64,000 bases of DNA from Oscillibacter valericigenes (lineage in GTDB: Bacteria > Bacillota > Clostridia > Oscillospirales > Oscillospiraceae): positions 1-64,000 of the forward strand of contig NZ_JACSNX010000005.1 of the NCBI RefSeq assembly GCF_016902445.1, given 5' to 3'. The notes under the pieces are model-generated. The model saw only the letters and a list, made by a program, of their open reading frames with translations. It did not search any database and was not told the DNA's origin. Below, piece by piece: positions 16,544 to 24,212 of the stretch (positions are counted from its first letter, which is position 1; each line of letters begins with the position of its first letter). The position numbers were made by a program, and so were the translations under genes.

Positions 16544-16765
16544 ATGCTGGAATTTCTTCTTGGGGCGTGCTTTTTCCTGTGCATCTTTGCCCCCTTCACC
16601 TTCGTGATCTTTCTGATCGACGCCATCAAAAAGGTCGTCTCCGGCGAGGGAAATGAGTATCTCTCCGGACTCGGCGCCGGGCTGAGTCTGCTGATCATAC
16701 TGGGGGGATCTTCTATCTGTTGCTGTGAAGGCAACTGGTTAGCACTCCTTTCACTTGAGTGCTAA
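16544..16765 (+). CDS. Small two-helix membrane protein, function unknown
   Basis: A 73-residue frame with GAGGAG 7 bases before the ATG, directly after the ade stop. It has two hydrophobic segments (about residues 2-28 and 44-62) joined by DAIKKVVSGEGNEYLSG. The last residues (CCCEGNWLALLSLEC) and its stop codon coincide with the CIRCE operator of hsp20, so the C-terminus may be a chance extension or the gene may be trimmed. I do not recognise the family. Confidence 0.5.
   Translation: MLEFLLGACFFLCIFAPFTFVIFLIDAIKKVVSGEGNEYLSGLGAGLSLLIILGGSSICCCEGNWLALLSLEC
16739..16765 (+). promoter_or_regulatory. CIRCE element (HrcA operator)
   Basis: TTAGCACTC, nine bases, then GAGTGCTAA is an exact match to the CIRCE consensus bound by the heat-shock repressor HrcA. 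It lies 184 bases upstream of the hsp20 start and overlaps the end of the small membrane-protein gene. In Firmicutes CIRCE usually controls groESL and dnaK operons; here it places hsp20 under HrcA. Confidence 0.9.
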
Positions 16766-16812
16766 TGTTTACAAATCGTTCAAACAAATGACACACAATA
16801 TCCGATTTTCCA

Positions 16813-16941
16813 TCCTATCATAAGACTCGAAAAGAAGAACAGGAGGTCTTGAGAAAGGCGCCTGTTCCCCCCGGCGGCACATCCTCCATGATCCGTCTGC
16901 CGCCGGTCCCAACCACGGATCATCAGGATTTGATAGGAGGA
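16813..16941 (+). promoter_or_regulatory. Structured hsp20 leader with interleaved stems and ribosome-binding-site pairing
   Basis: The leader holds several perfect complementary pairs. TCCTATCA (16813-16820) pairs with TGATAGGA (16931-16938), which contains part of the ribosome binding site. GAACAGG (16837-16843) pairs with CCTGTTC (16861-16867). CCGGCGGCA (16871-16879) pairs with TGCCGCCGG (16898-16906), and ATGATCCGT (16888-16896) with ACGGATCAT (16915-16923). The last two 9-bp pairs interleave with loops of 8, 1 and 8 bases, the geometry of an H-type pseudoknot or of two exclusive hairpins. TCCTCC (16882-16887) can also pair with GGAGGA at the ribosome binding site (16936-16941). A temperature- or ligand-responsive translational switch is a reasonable reading. 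Confidence 0.55.
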
Positions 16942-16948
16942 ATCGAAT

Positions 16949-17395
16949 ATGTTTGAACTGAGACCTTACCGCAGAAACACCATGAGCACCTGGAACCCCT
17001 TCTCTGAGATGGAAGAGATGGAGCGCCGTTTCTTCAACAACGACTTCTTCACGGGCCGGGGCCTGGCGGAGTTCAAGACCGACATCACCGACGAGGGCGA
17101 CCACTACGAGCTGAAGGCCGACCTGCCCGGCTTCAAGAAGGAGGACATCCAGCTGCAGCTGGACGGCGATACCCTCACCATCCAGGCCCAGCGCCACTCC
17201 GAGCATGAGGAGCAGGAGAAGAAGGGCAAGTATGTGTGCTGTGAGCGCTCCTACGGCGCCTACAGCCGGAGCTTCGACGTCTCCGGCATTCGGACGGAGG
17301 ACATCAAAGCCGCCTACGACAATGGCGTGCTGGATCTGAAGCTGCCCAAGAAGACGGCGGAGGTCTCTTCCAGCCGGCAGATCAGCATCGAATAA
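16949..17395 (+). CDS. hsp20: Small heat-shock protein, Hsp20/alpha-crystallin family
   Basis: The 148-residue chaperone has a short N-terminal arm and an alpha-crystallin domain at about residues 38-135 (FKTDITDEGDHYELKADLPG, FKKEDIQLQLDGDTLTI, YDNGVLDLKLPKK). The C-terminal QISIE is the I/V-x-I/V anchor that binds a neighbouring subunit. It holds unfolding proteins in the cytoplasm under stress. ATG at 16949 follows TAGGAGG. Transcription is probably controlled by HrcA through the upstream CIRCE, and translation possibly by the structured leader. A strong terminator follows. Confidence 0.93.
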   Translation: MFELRPYRRNTMSTWNPFSEMEEMERRFFNNDFFTGRGLAEFKTDITDEGDHYELKADLPGFKKEDIQLQLDGDTLTIQAQRHSEHEEQEKKGKYVCCERSYGAYSRSFDVSGIRTEDIKAAYDNGVLDLKLPKKTAEVSSSRQISIE

Positions 17396-17408
17396 GGGCT
17401 GAAGTCAG

Positions 17409-17446
17409 ACCGGGCCCGCGGCATTCTGCCGCGGGCCCGGTTTTTT
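17409..17446 (+). terminator. Terminator of hsp20
   Basis: A perfect 15-bp stem (17409-17423 with 17427-17441), TTC loop and TTTTTT. The T tract supplies the stop codon region of the convergent minus-strand gene. Confidence 0.88.
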
Positions 17447-17993
17447 ACGTCTCGTTCTCCACTGTGATCTGGCAGGGCCCCATGGCCGCCAGGGCGGCCC
17501 GGTGGCTCTCCGGCGTCACGCCGGCGCAGCAGGCGGCGTCCACAACGACCTCCGCCTCCGGCAGAAACGCCTTCACCAAAAGGGCGTTGGAGATCACGCA
17601 GATATCCGTGCACAAGCCGACGAGCGTGACCTGTTCCACCCCCGGCTCTCCCTGGCGGCGCAGGTCCTCGTCCCGGGCCTTCAGCAGCGCCCCCAGATAC
17701 TGGCTGCCGAAGGTGGGCTTGTCGATGGGGTGCTCTGCGTATTTTTGCAGAGGCTCCACGATCTCCCATCCCTCCGTGCCCCGGATGCAGTGGGGCACCG
17801 GCAGCTTCTTCCCCTCCTGGGTGTTCAAGTAATCCGTTTCATGGGTGTCCCGGGTGAAGAGGATCTTCTCTCCCCGGCGGATGCCCTCCTCCACCCGGTC
17901 CACCACCCGGGGCACGATCTCCCGGGCCTCCGGCGTGCCCAGCGCACCGGAGACAAAGTCGTTCTGCATGTCCACAACGATCAGTACGTTCAT
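17445..17993 (-). CDS. Cysteine hydrolase, isochorismatase/nicotinamidase family
   Basis: The 182-residue product starts at 17993 after AAAGGAGG. The family core is clear: VVDMQNDFV with the catalytic Asp, the Lys in HPIDKPTFGSQY, and the nucleophilic Cys in GLCTDICVISNAL. These enzymes cleave amides such as nicotinamide, N-carbamoyl compounds or ureidoacrylate. FVSGALGTPEA and the CTDICV motif fit the nicotinamidase-like branch, but substrate is not certain. Its terminator-side end overlaps the hsp20 terminator by a few bases. It stands alone on the minus strand. Confidence 0.85.
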   Translation of the reverse strand: MNVLIVVDMQNDFVSGALGTPEAREIVPRVVDRVEEGIRRGEKILFTRDTHETDYLNTQEGKKLPVPHCIRGTEGWEIVEPLQKYAEHPIDKPTFGSQYLGALLKARDEDLRRQGEPGVEQVTLVGLCTDICVISNALLVKAFLPEAEVVVDAACCAGVTPESHRAALAAMGPCQITVENET

Positions 17994-18074
17994 CACAGCG
18001 CCTCCTTTGCCCCACATCATAGCAGAGATCTTCCACATCCGCAAGGTCCCGTCCTGCCAGGCGGGAAAAGATGA

Positions 18075-18103
18075 TTGACTTCTCCCCCTTTCCGGTTTAA
18101 GAT
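18075..18103 (+). promoter_or_regulatory. Sigma70-type promoter for the NSS transporter
   Basis: TTGACT (18075-18080) and TAAGAT (18098-18103) are 17 bases apart, about 60 bases before the TTG start. Confidence 0.6.
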
Positions 18104-18165
18104 AGGGAAGGTCTGTCTGCGGGCGTGGTTCCGGCAGACGGGAAAAATGAGAAGGAGAGAGAAAC

Positions 18166-19614
18166 TTGAGTCGAGAAAACTTCCGGTCCCGGCTGGGATT
18201 CATTCTGGTGAGCGCCGGCTGCGCCATCGGCATCGGAAACGTGTGGAAATTCCCCTACGTCACCGGTGCCAACGGCGGCGGCGTATTCGTGCTGTTCTAT
18301 ATTCTGTCCCTCATCATCATGGGCGTGCCCATCCTGACCATGGAGCTGGCGGTGGGCCGTGCCAGCCGCAAGAGCGCCGTGGAGGGCTACCGGGCCCTGG
18401 AGCCCAAGGGCAGCCGCTGGCATGTCCACGGCTGGCTTGGCATCATCGGCTGCTGCCTGCTGATGATGTTCTACACCACGGTGGCCGGCTGGATGCTGGG
18501 CTACTGCGTCAAGTTCGCCGCCGGCACATTCAACGGCATGACCCCCGCCGATGTGGACGCCGTGTGGACCAATATGCTGGCCAACCCCGGCGAGATGACG
18601 CTGTGGATGGCGCTCATCGTCCTGGCGGGCTTCGCCGTGTGCAGCTTCGGCCTGCAGAAGGGCCTGGAGCGGATCAGCAAGTGGATGATGATCTGCCTGC
18701 TGGCCCTGATCGTGATCCTGGCCGTCAACAGCCTGACCCTGGAGGGCGCCATGGAGGGCGTGAAGTTCTATCTGCTGCCGGACTTTGAGCGGGCGGCGGA
18801 GGTCGGCATCGGCAACGTGATCGTGGCCGCTATGAACCAGTCCTTCTTCACCCTGAGCCTGGGGATCGCCGCCATGGAGATCTTCGGCAGCTACATGTCC
18901 GACGCCAACCGCCTCCCCGGCGAGGCGGTGCGGATCTGCTGCCTGGACACCTTCGTGGCCCTCATGTCCGGCATGATCATCTTCCCCGCCTGCTCCAGCT
19001 TCGGCATCGAGGCCAGCAGCGGCCCTCCTCTGATCTTCCTGACCCTGCCCCGGGTGTTCGTCAGCATGGCCGGCGGCCGGGTGTGGGGCGCCCTGTTCTT
19101 CCTGTTCCTGACCTTCGCCAGCTTCACCACGATCATAGCGGTGTTCGAGAACATCATGGCCTGCTGCATGGACACCTTCGGCTGGTCCCGGAGGAAAGCC
19201 ACCATCCTGGGCTGCGTCTTCATGCTCCTGGCCAGCATGCCCTGTCTGCTGGGCTACAACCTGTGGTACTTCGAGCTGACCCTGCCCAACGGCGTTACGG
19301 GCCAGGTCCAGGACGTGGAGGACTTCCTGGTGAGCAACCTGCTGCTGCCCATCGGGTCCCTGATCTACCTGCTCTTCTGTGTGAGCAAGTGGGGCTGGGG
19401 CTTTGACCGCTATCTGGCCGAGGCCAACAAGGGCACCGGCCTGGGGATGTCCCCCAAGCTGAAGCGCTATTTCCAGTTCGTGCTGCCGCTGCTGATCCTG
19501 GTGATCCTGCTGGTGGGCCTCGCCACCTGGTTCTGGCGCATCCTGGTGTGCGCCGTGGTGGTGCTGTTCGTCTGGTTCATGGCCCGGCGCGGCGCTGCCA
19601 AGGCCTCCCGTTGA
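18166..19614 (+). CDS. Sodium-dependent transporter, NSS/SNF family
   Basis: A 482-residue membrane protein with about 11-12 helices. The N-terminal SAGCAIGIGNVWKFPYVTGANGG is the hallmark of the neurotransmitter:sodium symporter family and includes the unwound TM1 and Na+-site residues. Bacterial members import amino acids with sodium. TTG is taken as start because GAAGGAGA lies just upstream and the protein begins normally there (SRENFRSRLGFIL). The C-terminus ends with a short basic tail. The substrate cannot be assigned by eye; tryptophan, leucine and tyrosine carriers belong to the family. A strong terminator follows. Confidence 0.92.
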   Translation: MSRENFRSRLGFILVSAGCAIGIGNVWKFPYVTGANGGGVFVLFYILSLIIMGVPILTMELAVGRASRKSAVEGYRALEPKGSRWHVHGWLGIIGCCLLMMFYTTVAGWMLGYCVKFAAGTFNGMTPADVDAVWTNMLANPGEMTLWMALIVLAGFAVCSFGLQKGLERISKWMMICLLALIVILAVNSLTLEGAMEGVKFYLLPDFERAAEVGIGNVIVAAMNQSFFTLSLGIAAMEIFGSYMSDANRLPGEAVRICCLDTFVALMSGMIIFPACSSFGIEASSGPPLIFLTLPRVFVSMAGGRVWGALFFLFLTFASFTTIIAVFENIMACCMDTFGWSRRKATILGCVFMLLASMPCLLGYNLWYFELTLPNGVTGQVQDVEDFLVSNLLLPIGSLIYLLFCVSKWGWGFDRYLAEANKGTGLGMSPKLKRYFQFVLPLLILVILLVGLATWFWRILVCAVVVLFVWFMARRGAAKASR

Positions 19615-19628
19615 GAACATCGGATCAA

Positions 19629-19659
19629 AAAAGAGGACCGTCTCTGACGGTCCTCTTTT
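19629..19659. terminator. Bidirectional terminator between the NSS and HTH-desulfoferrodoxin genes
   Basis: A perfect 14-bp stem (19629-19642 with 19646-19659) with TCT loop, preceded by A and followed by T runs. It serves both convergent genes. Confidence 0.85.
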
Positions 19660-19666
19660 CTGTGCC

Positions 19667-20257
19667 TCAGGGCAGCTCTGCCCGGAACAGCCCGTGGCGG
19701 GAGCAGCAGAGATACAGCTTTGCCCCGCCCCGCAGCTGGGGGATCCGGAACTCGCTGCCCTGCTCCGGGTACAGCCGCACCAGCAGCAGACGGTCCGGCG
19801 CCACACAGGCGGCGAAGCGGATGAAGTGCCCCTTCTCCATGGGATGGCGGAAGGTGACGTACCAGTCCGTCTCCACCTCCTGAACGGTCGCGGCGTGCTC
19901 CGCATCCGCGGGGACAGCCCGCAGCGGCTCCAGCTTCCGGCCGCAGCAGGAGAGCTGCCCGCCGGAGCTGGACGTCAGGATGTTGCCGCAGTCCGGGCAC
20001 ACATAGAATTGCAGTCGTTTCATATTTCCTCCATCCGGCGCAGCGGGGTTCAGGCCTCCGTCCAGAAGCCCCTCCACGCTGACGCCAAAGATCTCTGCCA
20101 GGTGCGGCAGCAGCCCCACGTCCGGGATGCCCTGGTCCCGCTCCCATTTGCTCACCGCCTGGGTGCTGACGCCCAGCTGCTCCGCCACCTGGCGCTGGGT
20201 CCAGCCCCGCTCCTGCCGCAGCTTTCGGAGCAGTGCCCCCGTTCTCTGGTCCTGCAT
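19667..20257 (-). CDS. XRE-type HTH regulator fused to a desulfoferrodoxin-like two-iron domain
   Basis: Residues 1-66 are an XRE helix-turn-helix (LRKLRQERGWTQRQVAEQLG, VSTQAVSKWERDQGIPDVGL). Residues 80-196 match desulfoferrodoxin, the two-iron superoxide reductase. C87, C90, C104 and C105 fit the Cys4 centre I. H121, H138, H144, C185 and H188 (HPMEKGHFI and CSRHGLF) fit the His4-Cys centre II. The lysine that precedes the first His ligand in superoxide reductases is Glu here, so it may sense rather than reduce superoxide. It is convergent with the NSS gene and divergent from aconitase, an oxidant-sensitive iron-sulfur enzyme. No strong ribosome binding site other than GAGGTGAGGAACG is seen before the ATG. 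Confidence 0.82.
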   Translation of the reverse strand: MQDQRTGALLRKLRQERGWTQRQVAEQLGVSTQAVSKWERDQGIPDVGLLPHLAEIFGVSVEGLLDGGLNPAAPDGGNMKRLQFYVCPDCGNILTSSSGGQLSCCGRKLEPLRAVPADAEHAATVQEVETDWYVTFRHPMEKGHFIRFAACVAPDRLLLVRLYPEQGSEFRIPQLRGGAKLYLCCSRHGLFRAELP

Positions 20258-20428
20258 CGTTCCTCACCTCCCTCTCAGGATACCCGAAGCCGGCGGAAAA
20301 CGCAAGCAACGCTCCGTTGAATTTCCAGCTCCCGCCGCAAAATGCCCTTTTCCCCCTGCCGCAGCCGGGTGATTTCTGGGCAAGTCTCCCGAATTTGCAG
20401 GACGAAGTACTTTTTCCTGCAAAACCGC

Positions 20429-20457
20429 TTTTCATCCGGCCGGCGGTATGGTATATT
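20429..20457 (+). promoter_or_regulatory. Promoter for the aconitase gene
   Basis: TTTTCA (20429-20434) and TATATT (20452-20457), 17-base spacing, lie about 50 bases before the aconitase ATG. The -35 box is weak (4 of 6), which fits an activated promoter. Confidence 0.5.
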
Positions 20458-20507
20458 GAGGGGAAGAAGCACGGCTCCCCCGTGACACACAGGAGGTCTT
20501 TGAGAAT

Positions 20508-22748
20508 ATGATCACTCTCCATGACAACGGCGTGTTCCTGACCGGCGGCATCCCCCAGGCGGACGCCGGCATCTCCCCGGAGGAGGGGCGGAAGCGCACC
20601 ATGGCCTGGTCCATCCTCCAGGCCCACAACACCTCCGGCGACCCGGCGCATCTGCAGATCCGCTTTGACGCCATGGTGTCCCACGACATCACCTATGTGG
20701 GCATCATCCAGCAGGCCCGGGCCTCCGGGATGAAGGAATTCCCCATCCCCTACGCCCTCACCAACTGCCACAACAGCCTGTGCGCCGTGGGCGGTACCAT
20801 CAATGAGGACGACCACGTGTTCGGCCTCTCCGCCGCCAAGAAGTACGGCGGCATCTATGTGCCCGCCAACCAATCCGTCATCCACTCCTACGCCCGGGAG
20901 CAGATGGCCAGGGGCGGCGCCATGATCCTGGGCTCCGACTCCCACACCCGGTACGGTGCTCTCGGCACCATGGCCGTGGGCGAGGGCGGCCCGGAGCTGG
21001 CCAAGCAGCTGCTGAAAAACACCTGGGACATCAGCTACCCCAAGGTGGTGCTGGTGTACCTCACCGGCGCGCCCCGGCGGGGCGTGGGGCCTCACGACGT
21101 GGCCATCGCCCTGGTGAAGGCCACATTTGCAAGCGGCTTCGTCAACAACTGCGTTTTGGAGTTCTGCGGCCCCGGCATCGCAAGCCTCCCCATCGACTAC
21201 CGCAACGGCATCGACGTGATGACCACCGAGACCACCTGCCTGTCCTCCATCTGGGAGACGGACGGCGTCACCAAGGACTTCTACCAGGCCCACCAGCGGC
21301 CGGAGGATTACCGGGAGCTGCATCCGGCGGATGGGGCGTATTACGACAAGTACATCGAGATCGACCTCTCCAAGGTCGAGCCCATGATCGCCCTGCCCTT
21401 CCACCCCTCCAATGCCTGGACCATCCACGAGTTCCTGGAGAACGCCGCCGACATCCTGGCGGCGGTGGAGGCGGACGCCCAGAAGCGCTACCCCAAGGCC
21501 CACGTGAAGCTGGCGGACAAGATCCACGACGGCGGCGTGTGGGCGGACCAGGGCGTTATCGCCGGGTGCGCCGGCGGCCTCTTCGACAACATCACCGAGG
21601 CGGCGGACATCCTCCGGGGCGGCTCCACCGGCAACGGGGCCTTCACCCTGGATGTGTATCCCACCAGCGTGCCCGTCAGCCTGGAGCTGACGAAGATCGG
21701 CGCCACGGCGGACCTGCTGGCCACCGGCGCCATCATCAAGCCCAGCTTCTGCGGTCCCTGCTTCGGCGCGGGAGACGTGCCCGCCAACAACGGCCTGTCC
21801 CTGCGGCACACCACCCGGAACTTCCCCAACCGGGAGGGCTCCAAGCCCGCCGAGGGCCAGTTCGCCGGCGTGTGCCTGATGGACGCCCGGTCCATCGCCG
21901 CCACAGCCCTGAACGGCGGCAGGATCACCGCCGCCACGGACATCGACTACACCCCCGTCCACCGCGACTACCACTTCGACAAGGGCGTCTACGACCGGCG
22001 GCTGTACTACGGCTTCGGCAAGGCGGACCCCAGCGTGGAGCTGGTGATGGGTCCCAACATCACCGACTGGCCCAAGATGCAGCCCCTGGCGGAGAACCTG
22101 CTGGTGGAGCTGGCGGCGGTGCTCCACGATCCCGTCACCACCACCGACGAGCTGATCCCCTCCGGCGAGACCTCCTCCTATCGCTCCAACCCTCTGCGGC
22201 TGGCGGAGTTCACCCTGTCCCGCCGGGAGCCGGCCTACGTGGGCCGGGCCAAGGCCGTGGCGGCAATCGAGGCGGAGCGCCTGGCCGGGAACGCCCCGGA
22301 CAAGCTGACCACCATCCTGGACAAAGTGGGCGACGGCAAAGCGCTGGCCCAGAACACCCAGTTCGGCTCCTGCGTGTTCGCCAACAAGCCCGGCGACGGC
22401 TCCGCCCGGGAGCAGGCGGCCTCCTGCCAGAAGGTGCTGGGGGGCTTCGCCAACATCTGCTACGAGTTCGCCACGAAGCGCTACCGCTCCAACTGCATCA
22501 ACTGGGGCATCCTGCCCTTTACCCTGGATGCGGGCACGTCCTTTGACTATGCCCCCGGCGACTGCGTGTTCGTCCCCGGCATTCGGAGCGCCATCGAGAC
22601 CGGCGTGGAGGACATCTCCGCCAAGGTCATCCGGGCCGACGGCAGCGTGGAGGATCTGATGCTCCACGTGAAGGGCCTCACCGATGACGAGAAGGAGATC
22701 ATCCTCGATGGCTGCCTGATGAACTATTACGCAAAGCGGAGCAACTGA
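20508..22748 (+). CDS. acn: Aconitase-family hydratase (aconitate hydratase)
   Basis: The 746-residue protein isomerises citrate to isocitrate through a 4Fe-4S cluster. Cluster cysteines are visible in SFCGPCFGAGDV and probably in VIAGCAGGLFDN. Other aconitase features are ILGSDSHTRYGALGTMAVGEGG (substrate site), GVGPHDVAIAL, and the C-terminal swivel domain (SNCINWGILPF). It starts at 20508 after AGGAGGTC. Isocitrate dehydrogenase follows 95 bases downstream in the same direction, so the two form the oxidative branch from citrate to 2-oxoglutarate, probably for glutamate synthesis. It differs in detail from AcnA/AcnB, and a related hydratase activity on another acid cannot be excluded. Confidence 0.85.
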   Translation: MITLHDNGVFLTGGIPQADAGISPEEGRKRTMAWSILQAHNTSGDPAHLQIRFDAMVSHDITYVGIIQQARASGMKEFPIPYALTNCHNSLCAVGGTINEDDHVFGLSAAKKYGGIYVPANQSVIHSYAREQMARGGAMILGSDSHTRYGALGTMAVGEGGPELAKQLLKNTWDISYPKVVLVYLTGAPRRGVGPHDVAIALVKATFASGFVNNCVLEFCGPGIASLPIDYRNGIDVMTTETTCLSSIWETDGVTKDFYQAHQRPEDYRELHPADGAYYDKYIEIDLSKVEPMIALPFHPSNAWTIHEFLENAADILAAVEADAQKRYPKAHVKLADKIHDGGVWADQGVIAGCAGGLFDNITEAADILRGGSTGNGAFTLDVYPTSVPVSLELTKIGATADLLATGAIIKPSFCGPCFGAGDVPANNGLSLRHTTRNFPNREGSKPAEGQFAGVCLMDARSIAATALNGGRITAATDIDYTPVHRDYHFDKGVYDRRLYYGFGKADPSVELVMGPNITDWPKMQPLAENLLVELAAVLHDPVTTTDELIPSGETSSYRSNPLRLAEFTLSRREPAYVGRAKAVAAIEAERLAGNAPDKLTTILDKVGDGKALAQNTQFGSCVFANKPGDGSAREQAASCQKVLGGFANICYEFATKRYRSNCINWGILPFTLDAGTSFDYAPGDCVFVPGIRSAIETGVEDISAKVIRADGSVEDLMLHVKGLTDDEKEIILDGCLMNYYAKRSN

Positions 22749-22764
22749 GCAGATAAAGGTGAAA

Positions 22765-22819
22765 AGATAAGAGATAAAAGATACTTCGCCGAATATCTCA
22801 TATCTTTTATCTCTTATCT
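22765..22819. repeat. Perfect 19-bp inverted repeat between acn and icd
   Basis: A purine-rich arm (22765-22783) and its exact complement (22801-22819) flank a 17-base loop that contains CTTCGCC. Without a T tract after the stem it is more likely an RNA-processing or stabilising hairpin, or a dispersed repeat, than a terminator. The TTCGCC core also occurs in the hairpin array between serC and serA. Confidence 0.75.
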
Positions 22820-22843
22820 CATATCTCAATTTGAGGTGTTGAT

Positions 22844-24061
22844 ATGCAGAAAATTCAAATGACCACTCCCCTGGTGGAGATGGACGGCGACGAGATGACC
22901 CGGGTGCTGTGGGGCTGGATCAAGGAGAAGCTGATTCTTCCCTTCGTGGACCTGAAGACGGAATACTATGACCTGGGCCTGCTCCACCGGAACGAGACGC
23001 GGGACCAGGTGACCATCGACGCCGCCAACGCCACCAAGCGCCTGGGCGTGGCGGTGAAGTGCGCCACCATCACCCCCAACCGCCAGCGGATGGAGGAATA
23101 CCCCCAGCTCACGGAGATGTGGAAGAGCCCCAACGGCACCATCCGGGCCATTCTGGACGGCACCGCCTTCCGGGCGCCCATCGTCCTGCCCATAATCCAC
23201 CCGGTGGTGAAGAACTGGGAAGCCCCCATCACCATTGCCCGCCACGCCTACGGCGACATGTACAAGGCCGTGGACATGGTGACGGAGGAGCCCGGCACCG
23301 CCACCCTCACCTTCAAAGGGGCCAGCGGCGCCGAAAAGACCCTGACGGTCCAGACCGTGGACGGCCCCGCCGTGTGGCAGGGGCAGCACAACACGGAGAA
23401 GAGCATCCGGGCCTTTGCCCGCAGCTGCTTCCAGTACGCCATCACCCAGAAGCAGGACCTGTGGTTCTCCACCAAGGACACCATCTCCAAGGTCTATGAC
23501 GGGGAGTTCAAGCGGATCTTCGAGGAGGAGTACGAGAACACCTACAAGGCGGAGTTTGAGAAGCTGGGCCTCACCTACTTCTACACCCTGATCGACGATG
23601 CCGTGGCCCGTGTGATCCGCTCCAAGGGCGGCTTCATCTGGGCGCTGAAGAACTACGACGGCGACGTCATGAGCGACATGGTGGCCACCGCCTTCGGCAG
23701 TCTCGCCATGATGACCTCCGTGCTGGTGTCCCCCGACGGCACCATGGAGTTCGAGGCCAGCCATGGCACCGTCACCCGGCACTACTACCGCTACCTGAAG
23801 GGCGAAAAGACCTCCACCAACCCCATCGCCACCATCTTCGCCTGGTCCGGCGGACTGAAGCGCCGGGGCGAGCTGGATGACCTGCCGGAGCTGGTGCGGT
23901 TCGGTCAGGCCCTGGAGGACGCCTCCCTCCAGACCCTGACGGACGGCGTCATGACGAAGGATCTGCTGGGCCTGGTGGAGCCCGGCTTCACCGCCCGCGG
24001 CGTGGACAGCGAGGAATTCCTGGACGAGATCGCCAGGCGGCTGGCGGCCAGGCTGGCGTGA
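22844..24061 (+). CDS. icd: NADP-dependent isocitrate dehydrogenase, type II (eukaryote-like)
   Basis: The 405-residue product oxidises and decarboxylates isocitrate to 2-oxoglutarate. The sequence is of the homodimeric eukaryote-like type: VEMDGDEMTRVLW at the N-terminus, CATITPN, WKSPNGTIRAILDGTAFR, IDDAVARVIRSKGGFIWA, NYDGDVMSDMVA and FEASHGTVTRHYYRYLKGE. GAGGTG precedes the ATG at 22844. It lies directly after aconitase, separated only by the 19-bp inverted repeat. This type uses NADP, so it likely supplies NADPH as well as 2-oxoglutarate for glutamate. Confidence 0.95.
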   Translation: MQKIQMTTPLVEMDGDEMTRVLWGWIKEKLILPFVDLKTEYYDLGLLHRNETRDQVTIDAANATKRLGVAVKCATITPNRQRMEEYPQLTEMWKSPNGTIRAILDGTAFRAPIVLPIIHPVVKNWEAPITIARHAYGDMYKAVDMVTEEPGTATLTFKGASGAEKTLTVQTVDGPAVWQGQHNTEKSIRAFARSCFQYAITQKQDLWFSTKDTISKVYDGEFKRIFEEEYENTYKAEFEKLGLTYFYTLIDDAVARVIRSKGGFIWALKNYDGDVMSDMVATAFGSLAMMTSVLVSPDGTMEFEASHGTVTRHYYRYLKGEKTSTNPIATIFAWSGGLKRRGELDDLPELVRFGQALEDASLQTLTDGVMTKDLLGLVEPGFTARGVDSEEFLDEIARRLAARLA

Positions 24062-24126
24062 GCTTCCGGTCCCGGCGCACCCTGTGGTGCGCCGGGACCT
24101 GCTTCTCTCTTCCGCCGGCCCTCCCC

Positions 24127-24155
24127 TTGACTTTGCCGGCGTTCTCCTTTAAACT
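24127..24155 (+). promoter_or_regulatory. Sigma70-type promoter for the GNAT gene
   Basis: TTGACT (24127-24132) and TAAACT (24150-24155), 17-base spacing, in the otherwise featureless gap after icd. Confidence 0.6.
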
Positions 24156-24212
24156 GGTCCCGTCCCGCCAGTCCTCCGGCGGACGCTCAAATCACCGAAA
24201 AGAGGGTTTTCC

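Noticed and set aside
19467-22829. Very long minus-strand open frame (about 1100 codons) opposite aconitase
   Set aside because: Antisense shadow caused by high GC and codon bias; composition is repetitive His/Gly/Val/Gln, with no ribosome binding site, while the plus strand encodes aconitase.
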